From a virus: 31,121 bases of DNA. The position numbers and the translations under genes are program-made. Positions within the stretch are counted from its first letter, which is position 1, and the number at the start of each line of letters is the position of its first letter. The stretch lies in the IMG/VR virus record IMGVR_UViG_3300034374_005843, positions 1 through 31,121 of that record. The stretch is one strand, 5' to 3'. Below the pieces are notes generated by a model. It did not search any database. It was not told the DNA's origin and saw only the letters and a program-made list of their open reading frames with translations. Shown here piece by piece: positions 1-5,346 of the stretch.

Positions 1-1
1 T

Positions 2-400
2 ATCACAAAAATAGTTATTGAGGCGGAACACGGAATCTATTCCGGTTCCGTCTCTGAGCTTGGCGACAATGCCGGTCGTTTCACTTGGGACAATTGCCTC
101 CGGGATTTTAACATTTGGTTGGAATTAACTGATGACGAAATATCGGAAGCCAGGGACCATTTCGCTGAATACGGAGCCTGGGATAGAAAAGAAATTGACG
201 CCTGGTCTCGGGAGGAAGTTTCGGCGCTGGTATTTCAGGAGATTAATGCCTGTATCCGTGAGCTTAAGGAATTCATTGATGACGATGGGGAATACGATTT
301 GCCCGCCATTTTTGAAGCTTTTGAGTTAGGCCGCATCTCGGGTCGCGTCTCGTTTACTGAAGATGAAGAACCGGAATGGTTCTTCTACATGGGGCTCTAA
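2..400 (+). CDS. Hypothetical acidic protein, 5' end cut by window edge
   Basis: The reading frame is open from the first bases of the window to TAA at 398-400, so the start lies to the left. The visible 132 residues are rich in Asp and Glu and end in EPEWFFYMGL. A TTG at 119 could serve as a start, but the frame upstream of it (for example GIYSGSVSELGDNAGRF) looks equally protein-like, so I treat this as a truncated gene. I recognise no domain, signal peptide or membrane segment. It is followed directly by an intrinsic terminator, which suggests it ends a rightward transcription unit. Function unknown. Confidence 0.6.
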   Translation: MTKIVIEAEHGIYSGSVSELGDNAGRFTWDNCLRDFNIWLELTDDEISEARDHFAEYGAWDRKEIDAWSREEVSALVFQEINACIRELKEFIDDDGEYDLPAIFEAFELGRISGRVSFTEDEEPEWFFYMGL

Positions 401-407
401 TCATCAC

Positions 408-433
408 AGCCAGGGCAATCGCCCTAGCTTTTT
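408..433 (+). terminator. Intrinsic terminator after the first gene
   Basis: AGC-c-AGGGC, loop AATC, GCCCT-a-GCT, then TTTTT at 429-433. The inner five pairs are perfect and one C/A mismatch separates three further pairs. It lies 8 nt after the stop codon of the preceding gene, as expected for a rho-independent terminator. Confidence 0.65.
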
Positions 434-504
434 CTCGCCCTATCACCCGCCAATTCCTGACCAAGGGAGCCATTGATTTGAAACATGAAATCCTTGTTCA
501 TGGC

Positions 505-538
505 TAATCCGGGGTTGGCGATTTGAGATTTGCAACCA
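505..538 (+). repeat. 34-nt imperfect repeat, copy R1
   Basis: Begins TAATCCGGGG and ends TGCAACCA. It matches the equally long copy at 1789-1822 at 28 of 34 positions. GGTTG near its start and CAACC near its end can pair, so each copy may form a hairpin. It sits just upstream of the ATG at 566, where it could act on transcription or translation, or simply be a REP-like element. Confidence 0.6.
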
Positions 539-565
539 AACCAACCAACGAAAAAACAGAAAAAC

Positions 566-1243
566 ATGAAAAAACAAAACGGCTACATAATACATTCAGA
601 TTCTTGGCGCATTGTGATTGCGACCATGTCTTCACAAAATCGTAAAACGGGAAACATGATTCAAACATGGATTCTGAACCGGCGGGAAAATCCCGTTGAA
701 TCTCTGGCGATAGGAACGGACGTCAGAGTTTGCGGCGATTGTCCACTGCGTGGAAATCGGGGAAAGGAGCGCGGTTGCTACGTAAATGTGGGTCAGGCCC
801 CGCTTGGAATATGGAAATCATGGGAATCCGGGGGGTACCAGAAAGCTGAATCCGGCGACTATGGCGCCTTGTTTGGGGGGCGTGAAATCCGGTTCGGCGC
901 CTATGGAGATCCCGTTCATATCCCGCTTTCCAAGCTCGCCGCAATGGCGGCGAGCTCTGCCGGATTTACCGGATACACCCACCAATGGCGCAACCCGGTT
1001 TTCAAGGGATACCGTCAATATTTAATGGCATCCGTTGAAAACGAGAGGGACGCCAAAAAAGCATGGCGGCGGGGATGGCGCACTTTCAGAATCGCGGAAA
1101 CGGGAGCTGACGGAGAAATCGAATGCCCCAGCGCACGGGGCGTTGAATGCCGGGATTGTAAATTGTGCGCGGGGAATTCCCGCCCGGCGAAATCCATATT
1201 CATTCCCGCTCACGGGGTTGGCGCTAACTTCATTCAAAATTGA
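566..1243 (+). CDS. Conserved Cys-rich phage protein of unknown function
   Basis: A 225-residue protein. I chose the ATG at 566 over a TTG at 530 because the extra residues are low-complexity and overlap repeat R1. The features match a family I know from phages and plasmids: MIQTWIL near residue 31, then C56-x2-C59 and C71 in VCGDCPLRG...GCYVNVGQ, REIRFGAYGDP (106-115), GYTHQW (136-141), and a C-terminal cluster C187, C195, C198, C201. I recall this family being catalogued as a DUF (possibly DUF7227; from memory, not checked). The spaced cysteines suggest metal or Fe-S binding, and the order of short beta-like motifs resembles a barrel enzyme, but no reaction can be assigned. It is followed after 2 nt by the next gene, so the pair is probably cotranscribed. 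Confidence 0.8.
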   Translation: MKKQNGYIIHSDSWRIVIATMSSQNRKTGNMIQTWILNRRENPVESLAIGTDVRVCGDCPLRGNRGKERGCYVNVGQAPLGIWKSWESGGYQKAESGDYGALFGGREIRFGAYGDPVHIPLSKLAAMAASSAGFTGYTHQWRNPVFKGYRQYLMASVENERDAKKAWRRGWRTFRIAETGADGEIECPSARGVECRDCKLCAGNSRPAKSIFIPAHGVGANFIQN

Positions 1244-1245
1244 TC

Positions 1246-1596
1246 ATGCAGAACTACGTAGACAACCGGAAATGGACGCGTTTTCTTGGCAAATTGAACG
1301 GAAAGCGAATTCACAAATACGCCGTGCGAATCGATTTCAATGAGCGGGCGGCGTTAGGTTTGGACAATTTCCAGGGCAAAACGCAATGGATTTCCGTGAC
1401 GAGTGATTGTCCCAAAAAGGCGGCACAATGGGTTTTAGACAAGCTGCCAGGGACACCGTGCGTTGAAGTTACTGTTTACGGCCCACGCGGAGGGGAGGCG
1501 GCGCGCCGTTTTCAGGGCTGGGATTCGGCGGTATGGTCGGCGATGGGCCAACGTAGGGATTCATGGCAGCCGGGATTCAAGGGGATTCTAGACTAA
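1246..1596 (+). CDS. Hypothetical protein paired with the Cys-rich protein
   Basis: 116 residues from ATG 1246, two bases after the preceding stop. An in-frame TTG at 1240 would overlap that stop. Recognisable stretches are PGTPCVEVTVYGPRGGEAARRFQGWDS and a Trp-rich end. From memory, small proteins with PCVEV...GPRGG...GW.SAVW occur next to the preceding family in other phages and plasmids, which supports a functional pair, but no function is known to me. There is no signal peptide or membrane segment. A very strong terminator follows, closing the two-gene unit. Confidence 0.75.
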   Translation: MQNYVDNRKWTRFLGKLNGKRIHKYAVRIDFNERAALGLDNFQGKTQWISVTSDCPKKAAQWVLDKLPGTPCVEVTVYGPRGGEAARRFQGWDSAVWSAMGQRRDSWQPGFKGILD

Positions 1597-1600
1597 CGTC

Positions 1601-1632
1601 AAAACGGCCGGGCTTTCGAGCCCGGCCGTTTT
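1601..1632 (+). terminator. Perfect 14-bp intrinsic terminator with TTCG loop
   Basis: AAAACGGCCGGGCT, loop TTCG, AGCCCGGCCGTTTT: all 14 pairs are perfect and the loop is the very stable UUCG tetraloop. A's on the 5' side and T's on the 3' side would make it work in both directions. It starts 5 nt after the stop of the preceding gene. Confidence 0.9.
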
Positions 1633-1724
1633 CTGCCATGAAAGCGCCTCTCTCGCGTTTTAAGACTCGCAAGGTGTCAGCATACCAGTAGAAAACCAAA
1701 ACGCCTTAGAACGCGCCTCCGTTC

Positions 1725-1764
1725 GTCCGTCCGTCCGTCTCCCTATGGGCGCGGACGGACGGAC
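1725..1764. repeat. GTCC tandem repeats forming a 13-bp inverted repeat
   Basis: GTCCGTCCGTCCG (1725-1737) is exactly complementary to CGGACGGACGGAC (1752-1764), around a 14-nt loop that itself holds CCC-tat-GGG. Each arm is built of tandem 4-mers, so the hairpin can slip in register. There is no T-run, so it is not a typical terminator. It could be a protein-binding site, an origin element or a repeat hotspot. Confidence 0.75.
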
Positions 1765-1788
1765 AGTTTAATCAGACCTGGCCAGACC

Positions 1789-1822
1789 TAATCCGGGGGT
1801 TGCGCTTTGAAGCTTGCAACCA
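1789..1822 (+). repeat. 34-nt imperfect repeat, copy R2
   Basis: TAATCCGGGG...TGCAACCA, 28 of 34 positions identical to R1 at 505-538. GGTTGC (1798-1803) and GCAACC (1816-1821) form a perfect 6-bp inverted repeat inside it. Confidence 0.65.
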
Positions 1823-1873
1823 GTCCATGATCCAACTCATGACCTGTACCTTAATCCCCTGCTATGTCGGATA

Positions 1874-1904
1874 CCAGCCGGAAGGGCGTAGCCCGGCAGG
1901 CTGG
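1874..1904. repeat. REP-like nested hairpin
   Basis: CCAGCC (1874-1879) pairs with GGCTGG (1899-1904), and inside it GGGC-gta-GCCC (1884-1894) forms a second stem, with GGAA and GGCA as facing internal bulges. Such compact GC-rich nested hairpins resemble REP elements of bacterial chromosomes. Its neighbourhood with R2 and R3 fits a cluster of repeats. Confidence 0.5.
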
Positions 1905-1924
1905 GGTATGTCGCCGGTTTTCAT

Positions 1925-1952
1925 TAATCCTGGGGTTGCGCTTACAGCTTGC
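1925..1952 (+). repeat. Partial copy R3 of the 34-nt repeat
   Basis: Starts TAATCCTGGGGTTGCGCTT and continues ACAGCTTGC, matching the first about 28 positions of R2 with a few changes. The terminal CAACCA is lost. A shorter related piece, TAATTCGGGGGTTGGC, occurs at 2195-2210. Confidence 0.5.
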
Positions 1953-2113
1953 TCGCGCCCGCGTTATACTCGGACTAGTACCCGCTGGGATTCAAGCGAA
2001 TTACAAAGCTCGCTTGGGCTCGCTTCGGGTTTCATTTAACTGCTCATGCGCCAGCCCTCGCCTTCGCTTGCGGGTGTTACGCGCTTTCTGGCCTGCGGCC
2101 GACGCGCCCGCGC

Positions 2114-2332
2114 TTAAGGTTGCTTTGGCTCGGGCTTAAACAGGGGATGAGGGGTACGGGGAGAAGGGTTCTGCGCCTCCCGCTGGTCGGATACTAATTC
2201 GGGGGTTGGCAAGTCGTCAAGGACTATTTTGGGGTGATCTGCGATTCTGGCCCAATTTTCGCAATGTTCCTTTTTGACCACCCCTGAAATCTGCTCGGCG
2301 GTGTAATCCTGGGGTATGCGGGCGAGTGTCAC
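2114..2332 (-). CDS. Possible small hypothetical protein
   Basis: 72 residues from GTG 2332, preceded by AGAAA at a plausible spacing. The N-terminal half (IPQDYTAEQISGVVKKEHCENWARIADHPKIVLDDLPTPELVSD) reads like a real soluble protein. The last 25 residues are Pro-rich and less convincing and run into the repeat-rich region, so this may be the 5' part of a decayed gene. It points away from the neighbouring + genes. I recognise no family. Confidence 0.35.
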   Translation of the reverse strand: MTLARIPQDYTAEQISGVVKKEHCENWARIADHPKIVLDDLPTPELVSDQREAQNPSPRTPHPLFKPEPKQP

Positions 2333-2350
2333 TTTCTATAACATTTCGTA

Positions 2351-2379
2351 TTGACAGGCGAGTTGCCTGAGCGTAGAAG
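2351..2379 (+). promoter_or_regulatory. Putative sigma70 promoter for the 2.45-4.7 kb genes
   Basis: TTGACA at 2351-2356, a 17-nt spacer and TAGAAG at 2374-2379 (4 of 6 to consensus), about 75 nt before the ATG at 2454. CAGGC-gagtt-GCCTG (2355-2369) overlaps the -35, and GAGCGTAG (2369-2376) over the -10 has an inverted copy CTACGCTC at 2421-2428, so both could be operator or leader structures. Confidence 0.5.
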
Positions 2380-2453
2380 TTGACCCAATGAACGACTTCC
2401 CTTTAACAGTTCTCAGTCAGCTACGCTCTGAGGCGTCTTTTCAATAACTGGAA

Positions 2454-2696
2454 ATGAGAACTGACGAACACCGCCTTCGCAACATCATGCAAACTGTCTA
2501 TCTCGCCATGGTCGGGGGAGACTGGTTCACCCTTGAGGAGCTTTCAGAGCGGGTTGGCTATCCTGTTGCAAAACTCTCTGTTCTGCTGCGCTGGATGCAA
2601 AAGCCTGAGTATGGGGCGCATAACATAATTTCCCGCACCGGGCATGACCAAGATGGTCCTGTTCGGGAATACAAACTCGTAGAAAAACTGTTCTGA
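2454..2696 (+). CDS. Small winged-helix-like DNA-binding protein
   Basis: 80 residues. Residues about 24-49 (FTLEELSERVGYPVAKLSVL) fit a helix-turn-helix of winged-helix type, followed by a probable wing in YGAHNIISRTGHDQDGPVREYKLV. Phages carry many small proteins of this layout, which read as if deciding how to pair rules on DNA but have no assigned targets. The TGA stop shares a base with the next ATG (TGATG), so the two are translationally coupled. It may regulate this operon, whose promoter region just upstream holds inverted repeats. The Shine-Dalgarno sequence is weak (GGAA four bases before the ATG). Confidence 0.7.
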   Translation: MRTDEHRLRNIMQTVYLAMVGGDWFTLEELSERVGYPVAKLSVLLRWMQKPEYGAHNIISRTGHDQDGPVREYKLVEKLF

Positions 2697-3253
2697 TGAG
2701 AGTCCTGATTGGATGTGAAACAAGCGGAAAGGTGAGAGACGCATTCCTTGCCCGTGGGCATGAGGCTATGTCCTGTGACCTTCTCCCTACTGACGTTCCC
2801 GGTCCTCACTACCAAGGGGATGTCTTTGATGTCATCGACTACCCTTGGGACATCGCTATCTTCCACCCTGAATGCACGCATCTCTCAGTCTCTGGGGCAC
2901 GGCACTTTGAGGCCAAGAAGGCTGACGGTCGGCAGCAGGCCGCCGTCAGCTTCTTCATGCGCCTTGTGCGGCGTTCTGAGCATATCTCAGGGCGTTGCTT
3001 TGAAAATCCGGTCAGCATCATGTCCTCGATGTGGCGCAAGCCCACGCAGATCATCCAACCCTAGATGTTTGGGCATGGCGAGACAAAGGCTACCTGTCTG
3101 TGGCTGGAGGGACTGTCTCTGCTAAAGCCCACCAACATCGTGGAAGGGCGGGAGGCGAGGATTCACAAGATGCCTCCGAGTGAGGACAGGTGGAAAAAGA
3201 GAAGCGAAACCTATACCGGCATAGCAGATGCCATGGCAGATACTTGGGGCTGA
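2696..3253 (+). pseudogene. DNA cytosine methyltransferase-like gene interrupted by in-frame TAG
   Basis: Two open stretches in one frame, 2696-3064 and 3065-3253, are separated only by TAG at 3062-3064. Together they would give about 185 residues resembling the small phage proteins annotated as DNA cytosine methyltransferases: MRVLIGCETSGKVRDAF (SAM-binding-like start), WDIAIFHPECTHLSVSG (the position of the Pro-Cys motif), FENPVSIMSS (ENP motif), IIQP, then after the stop MFGHGETKATCLWLEGL and a C-terminal YTGIADAMADTWG. As I recall the family, the interrupted position is Trp (QPW-x-FGHGETKAT), so one TGG-to-TAG change explains it. TAG ends other genes in this window, so general readthrough is unlikely. 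Enzymatic activity is unproven even for intact relatives. Confidence 0.75.
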
Positions 3254-3271
3254 AATGAGAGTTCTTGAGCA

Positions 3272-3628
3272 ATGGAGCAGAAACTTGATATGACACCAGA
3301 ACAGACAACACACATGCTGGAACTCAATGCAGAGTTCTCCAACCTATTCAAAAACAAATACCGGGCTGGACAGGAAGAGCACGGCGGGGACTTGTGGAAA
3401 AAAGACCCGCTCCTAATGTGCATCGCCGCCAAGGAGGAGGTTGCGGACCAGTGGGCTTACATCTCGGTCATCGAGGAGACGCTGCGGCGTTGGCACCTGG
3501 ATCGCATTGAAGCTTTGGCCCTGCTCCGCGGAGTGGACAGGGCTAGTCAAACCCCGGAATGGAGCACAAGAGCAGAAAGGTTATTGAATCGGGCCTCCGG
3601 CTACCGGCCCCAAAAAACGAAAACATGA
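3272..3628 (+). CDS. MazG-like / all-alpha nucleotide pyrophosphohydrolase-like protein
   Basis: 118 residues, mainly helical, from ATG 3272 (ATG 3290 is an alternative). The pattern KNKYRAGQEEHGGDLW (28-43), then AAKEEVADQWAYISVIEE (52-69) fits small phage proteins of the MazG-like class, in which a helix with E-x2-D/E-type residues binds Mg2+ and hydrolyses dNTPs or noncanonical nucleotides. The EEVADQ stretch is the best candidate for the metal-binding helix. Its stop overlaps the ATG of the endolysin (ATGA at 3625-3628), so both are translated together. Assignment by motif pattern only. Confidence 0.55.
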   Translation: MEQKLDMTPEQTTHMLELNAEFSNLFKNKYRAGQEEHGGDLWKKDPLLMCIAAKEEVADQWAYISVIEETLRRWHLDRIEALALLRGVDRASQTPEWSTRAERLLNRASGYRPQKTKT

Positions 3629-4029
3629 AAACGGCACTCACAATTTTATTCATCACAGCAACGGCTGCGAAAGCAGACCTTCCCGCAGGATTTATCGACG
3701 CGCTTCACCGTGTCGAGACAGGTGGTCGCTTGGGCGCGGTCATTGGCGACGGCGGCGCAGCCCGAGGCCCGCTACAAATTCATCGCGCCTACTGGTATGA
3801 CGCGGTCGAGTATGACCGCTCACTCAGCGGTCGATACGAGGATGTCGCTGACCTACGCTACGCGGCCAAGGTCGTTGACGCCTACATGAGACGTTACGCG
3901 AGGCGGGCTTACCGCAACGGCGACTCAGCGACGATGGCAAGGATTCACAACGGCGGGCCGAGCGGTCACCGCAAGGCGGCGACGTTGCGTTACCTAAAAA
4001 GGTTCCAGGCGGCGGGAGGTGGACGGTGA
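3625..4029 (+). CDS. Secreted lysozyme-like endolysin
   Basis: 134 residues. The first 17 (MKTALTILFITATAAKA) form a signal peptide or signal-arrest segment, so the enzyme can reach the periplasm via the Sec system. The body has the lysozyme-like fold pattern: ALHRVETGG with the probable catalytic Glu31, GDGGAARGPLQIH (41-53), a helical middle, and MARIHNGGPSGH (104-115), typical of muramidase or transglycosylase phage endolysins that cut the glycan backbone of peptidoglycan. The start is set by the ATGA overlap with the previous gene. It is followed by short coupled genes, one a membrane peptide, so this is a lysis-type cluster lying unusually upstream of the repressor, on the strand opposite to the virion genes. 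Confidence 0.8.
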   Translation: MKTALTILFITATAAKADLPAGFIDALHRVETGGRLGAVIGDGGAARGPLQIHRAYWYDAVEYDRSLSGRYEDVADLRYAAKVVDAYMRRYARRAYRNGDSATMARIHNGGPSGHRKAATLRYLKRFQAAGGGR

Positions 4030-4268
4030 ATGTCGATCTCACGGGCTACTCTGTAGACGACGACGGGGACATCACCTACGAGACGCCATGCGGTTTCCTG
4101 ATCGACATCGGTTGCGTTGAGATCCGAAACGGTGACCCCGTCGTCACGCTGAATGTCTCGCGGGATGTCCCCGTGTCCCAACTCCACAAAATCACTCACC
4201 TCGCCGCGAATTGGACGGCCCAGCAGCAGGCAAGTTTGAACGACGAAGTGAACGATGGAGAATCTTGA
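4026..4268 (+). CDS. Hypothetical acidic protein after endolysin
   Basis: 80 residues from GTG 4026, which overlaps the endolysin stop (GTGA) and has GGGAGGT at a good distance. The sequence starts MNVDLTGYSVDDDGDITYETPCGFLIDIGC and looks like a compact alpha/beta protein. There is no signal peptide or membrane helix, and I know no family. The coupling suggests it is made with the endolysin, perhaps as a regulator or inhibitor; that is inference. Confidence 0.6.
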   Translation: MNVDLTGYSVDDDGDITYETPCGFLIDIGCVEIRNGDPVVTLNVSRDVPVSQLHKITHLAANWTAQQQASLNDEVNDGES

Positions 4269-4384
4269 ATTGCAAGAACGACGGTTCCCAAGATGCGAGG
4301 GCAGTGATTGACGAGGCTATGTCCCATTTTCTCCAATCCATCGATTCTCCCACGCGGGAAAACAAAGAGGACCGCGAAAAATGA
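4265..4384 (+). CDS. Small coupled ORF, 39 residues
   Basis: TTG start at 4265 overlapping the previous stop (TTGA), with GGAG six bases upstream, and its own stop overlapping the next ATG (ATGA at 4381-4384). Translation: MNCKNDGSQDARAVIDEAMS, then HFLQSIDSPTRENKEDREK. The perfect chain of overlaps on both sides is the main support, with no similarity that I recognise. It is charged and probably helical. Confidence 0.5.
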   Translation: MNCKNDGSQDARAVIDEAMSHFLQSIDSPTRENKEDREK

Positions 4385-4470
4385 CTGTCATGGACGTAGC
4401 CCTTTTCATATTTTTCCTGTTCTGGTTGCTGGTCATGGTCATCCTCATCATGGAGGATGAGAGTGAATGA
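4381..4470 (+). CDS. 29-residue single-span membrane peptide
   Basis: Starts at ATG 4381 in an ATGA overlap with the preceding small gene and ends at TGA 4468-4470, overlapping the next gene. The sequence is MTVMDVALFIFFLFWLLVMV followed by ILIMEDESE: one long hydrophobic helix (about residues 5-24) with an acidic tail. Close to the endolysin, it could be a minimal holin, an antiholin or a membrane regulator of lysis. It is short enough to be missed by gene finders. Evidence is the hydrophobic pattern and coupling only. Confidence 0.55.
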   Translation: MTVMDVALFIFFLFWLLVMVILIMEDESE

Positions 4471-4729
4471 CTGCGAGGAATGTGCTTACCTCCGCGCTGA
4501 GCGGGCCGGGATGTATTTGTCTGACGGGGCTCCGCTTGAAGTTGCTGACCGCGCAGCTCAGCGGGAGCGGTGCAGCAACCACCCTTACACACAGATGGAC
4601 CTGTTCAACGAACTGGCAGACAGAACGAGAAAGGTTGTGAAATCACCTACCTTTTGCGAACAGACGCGCCGCGAGGGATACCCTTTGGCGGATCATATTC
4701 CCACCCCAGAGAGGCCGCAATGTCCATGA
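4457..4729 (+). CDS. Small Cys-containing hypothetical protein
   Basis: 90 residues from ATG 4457, which has GGAGG directly upstream and overlaps the membrane peptide gene. It begins MRVNDCEECAYLRAERAGMY, and a second cysteine pair is spread through RCSNHPY and SPTFCEQ, so a zinc site is possible. Its last 83 nt lie on the opposite strand of the 3' end of the repressor gene. An alternative frame from ATG 4467 gives a less plausible product. Function unknown. Confidence 0.55.
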   Translation: MRVNDCEECAYLRAERAGMYLSDGAPLEVADRAAQRERCSNHPYTQMDLFNELADRTRKVVKSPTFCEQTRREGYPLADHIPTPERPQCP

Positions 4730-5078
4730 TGCTCTCCTCTATCTCAGGAATCTGGTTGGCGCGCTTGAGAATGAATGCGAGAGCAAGCTCGCCCTGGTGC
4801 GATAGGTTTGCTGTAATCACATTCTCTTTTGCTTTAACCGCGACATGCCCGTGCAACTGTTCTGGCACCACGTCTGCCACATACGCTTTGAGGGCGTCGA
4901 GTTGGTTGGGCTTCTTAAGCGGGGCGAGCAGCCGCCACAGGTCATTCGCACTGCATGGCAGCCGGTCGTTGCAGGCCCTGCTAATGTACGCCTGGGTGAC
5001 ACCGGCAGATTCCGCCAGTTGTGCCTGTGATTTTTTTTCCTCTCTCAGGACTCGCTTCAGGGTTTTTGGAAATTCCAT
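4647..5078 (-). CDS. XRE-family phage repressor (CI-like)
   Basis: 143 residues. An N-terminal helix-turn-helix at about residues 17-36 (SQAQLAESAGVTQAYISR, recognition helix TQAYISRA) is typical of XRE/lambda-repressor proteins. The C-terminal part is helical (ALAFILKRANQIPEIEESIM), without the Ser/Lys self-cleavage domain of LexA-like repressors, so induction would not work by RecA-stimulated self-cleavage. The gene is divergent from the early + operon, with operator-like half sites overlapping its own start codon, the standard arrangement of a lysis/lysogeny switch that also autoregulates. It ends in TAG. Its 3' end overlaps the antisense gene 4457-4729. Confidence 0.85.
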   Translation of the reverse strand: MEFPKTLKRVLREEKKSQAQLAESAGVTQAYISRACNDRLPCSANDLWRLLAPLKKPNQLDALKAYVADVVPEQLHGHVAVKAKENVITANLSHQGELALAFILKRANQIPEIEESIMDIAASLGWEYDPPKGIPRGASVRKR

Positions 5079-5140
5079 GCTTGCAGATTTGGCTAATATG
5101 CATGGATTGCAAGCATGGTTTCAAACTTTCTCAAGCATTG
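5076..5140. promoter_or_regulatory. Operator-like inverted half sites of the switch
   Basis: CATGCTTGCA (5076-5085) and TGCAAGCATG (5108-5117) are a perfect 10-bp inverted repeat with a 22-nt gap. A third, degenerate copy, TCAAGCATTG, lies at 5131-5140 just before the early -35. The first overlaps the repressor ATG, the second lies between the likely -35 and -10 of the repressor promoter. They are the natural candidates for repressor (and Cro-like) binding. Confidence 0.7.
5095..5124 (-). promoter_or_regulatory. Putative repressor promoter
   Basis: On the minus strand, TTGAAA (5124-5119), an 18-nt spacer and CATATT (5100-5095, 4 of 6 to consensus). Expected transcription start near 5088, giving a leader of only about 10 nt before the ATG at 5078. 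The spacer contains the operator half site 5108-5117. Confidence 0.45.
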
Positions 5141-5144
5141 AGTG

Positions 5145-5172
5145 TTGACAGAATGTAATATCTGACTAGAAT
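5145..5172 (+). promoter_or_regulatory. Strong early promoter
   Basis: TTGACA (5145-5150, perfect -35), 16-nt spacer, TAGAAT (5167-5172, 5 of 6 to TATAAT). The predicted start is near 5179, only about 6 nt before the ATG at 5185, so the first early mRNA would be nearly leaderless. The -35 abuts the degenerate operator half site at 5131-5140. Confidence 0.75.
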
Positions 5173-5184
5173 CCACATCACCAA

Positions 5185-5346
5185 ATGAAGAACACATACA
5201 TCAAAAAGTTGGCCCGCCTCCAGAACGAGATCCGCAAACGCGGACTTTTGAACATCGCCCGCAACCACCTTATGGATGCGGACGAACTGGAGCGCATTAT
5301 TTCCGAAGACACTGACCGCTGCAAGGCGAAGGAGGTGCAGGCGTGA
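5185..5346 (+). CDS. 53-residue first gene of the early operon (Cro position)
   Basis: ATG 5185 to TGA 5346, product MKNTYIKKLARLQNEIRKRG followed by LLNIARNHLMDADELERIIS and an acidic/basic end. It is all-helical and basic at the N-terminus. No clear helix-turn-helix is visible, but its place as first gene under the early promoter, divergent from the repressor, is where Cro-type proteins sit. No Shine-Dalgarno sequence is present; with the near-leaderless transcript, translation may start directly at the 5' end. The stop overlaps the next gene's GTG (GTGA). Confidence 0.65.
   Translation: MKNTYIKKLARLQNEIRKRGLLNIARNHLMDADELERIISEDTDRCKAKEVQA

Larger units (their letters stand above)
1597..2113. 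other. Long intergenic region with repeats and hairpins
   Basis: Between the terminator at 1601-1632 and the minus-strand reading frame at 2114-2332 I find no convincing gene. Two open frames at 1800-2139 have compositions rich in Arg, Ala and Leu typical of noncoding GC-rich DNA, and no recognisable start context. The stretch holds the GTCC hairpin, repeat copies R2 and R3 and a REP-like hairpin at 1874-1904. It may be a recently acquired segment or a recombination junction. Confidence 0.6.

Noticed and set aside
1800-2139. Two overlapping + open frames of 79 and 91 residues
   Set aside because: Arg/Leu/Ala-rich, no ribosome site, they cover repeats R2 and R3 and the REP-like hairpin; typical of noncoding GC-rich DNA.
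2696-3253. General recoding of TAG as a sense codon in this phage
   Set aside because: TAG is the natural end of the repressor, PLA2-like, lipoprotein and scaffold genes, with sensible spacing to neighbours, so recoding of all TAG codons does not fit.
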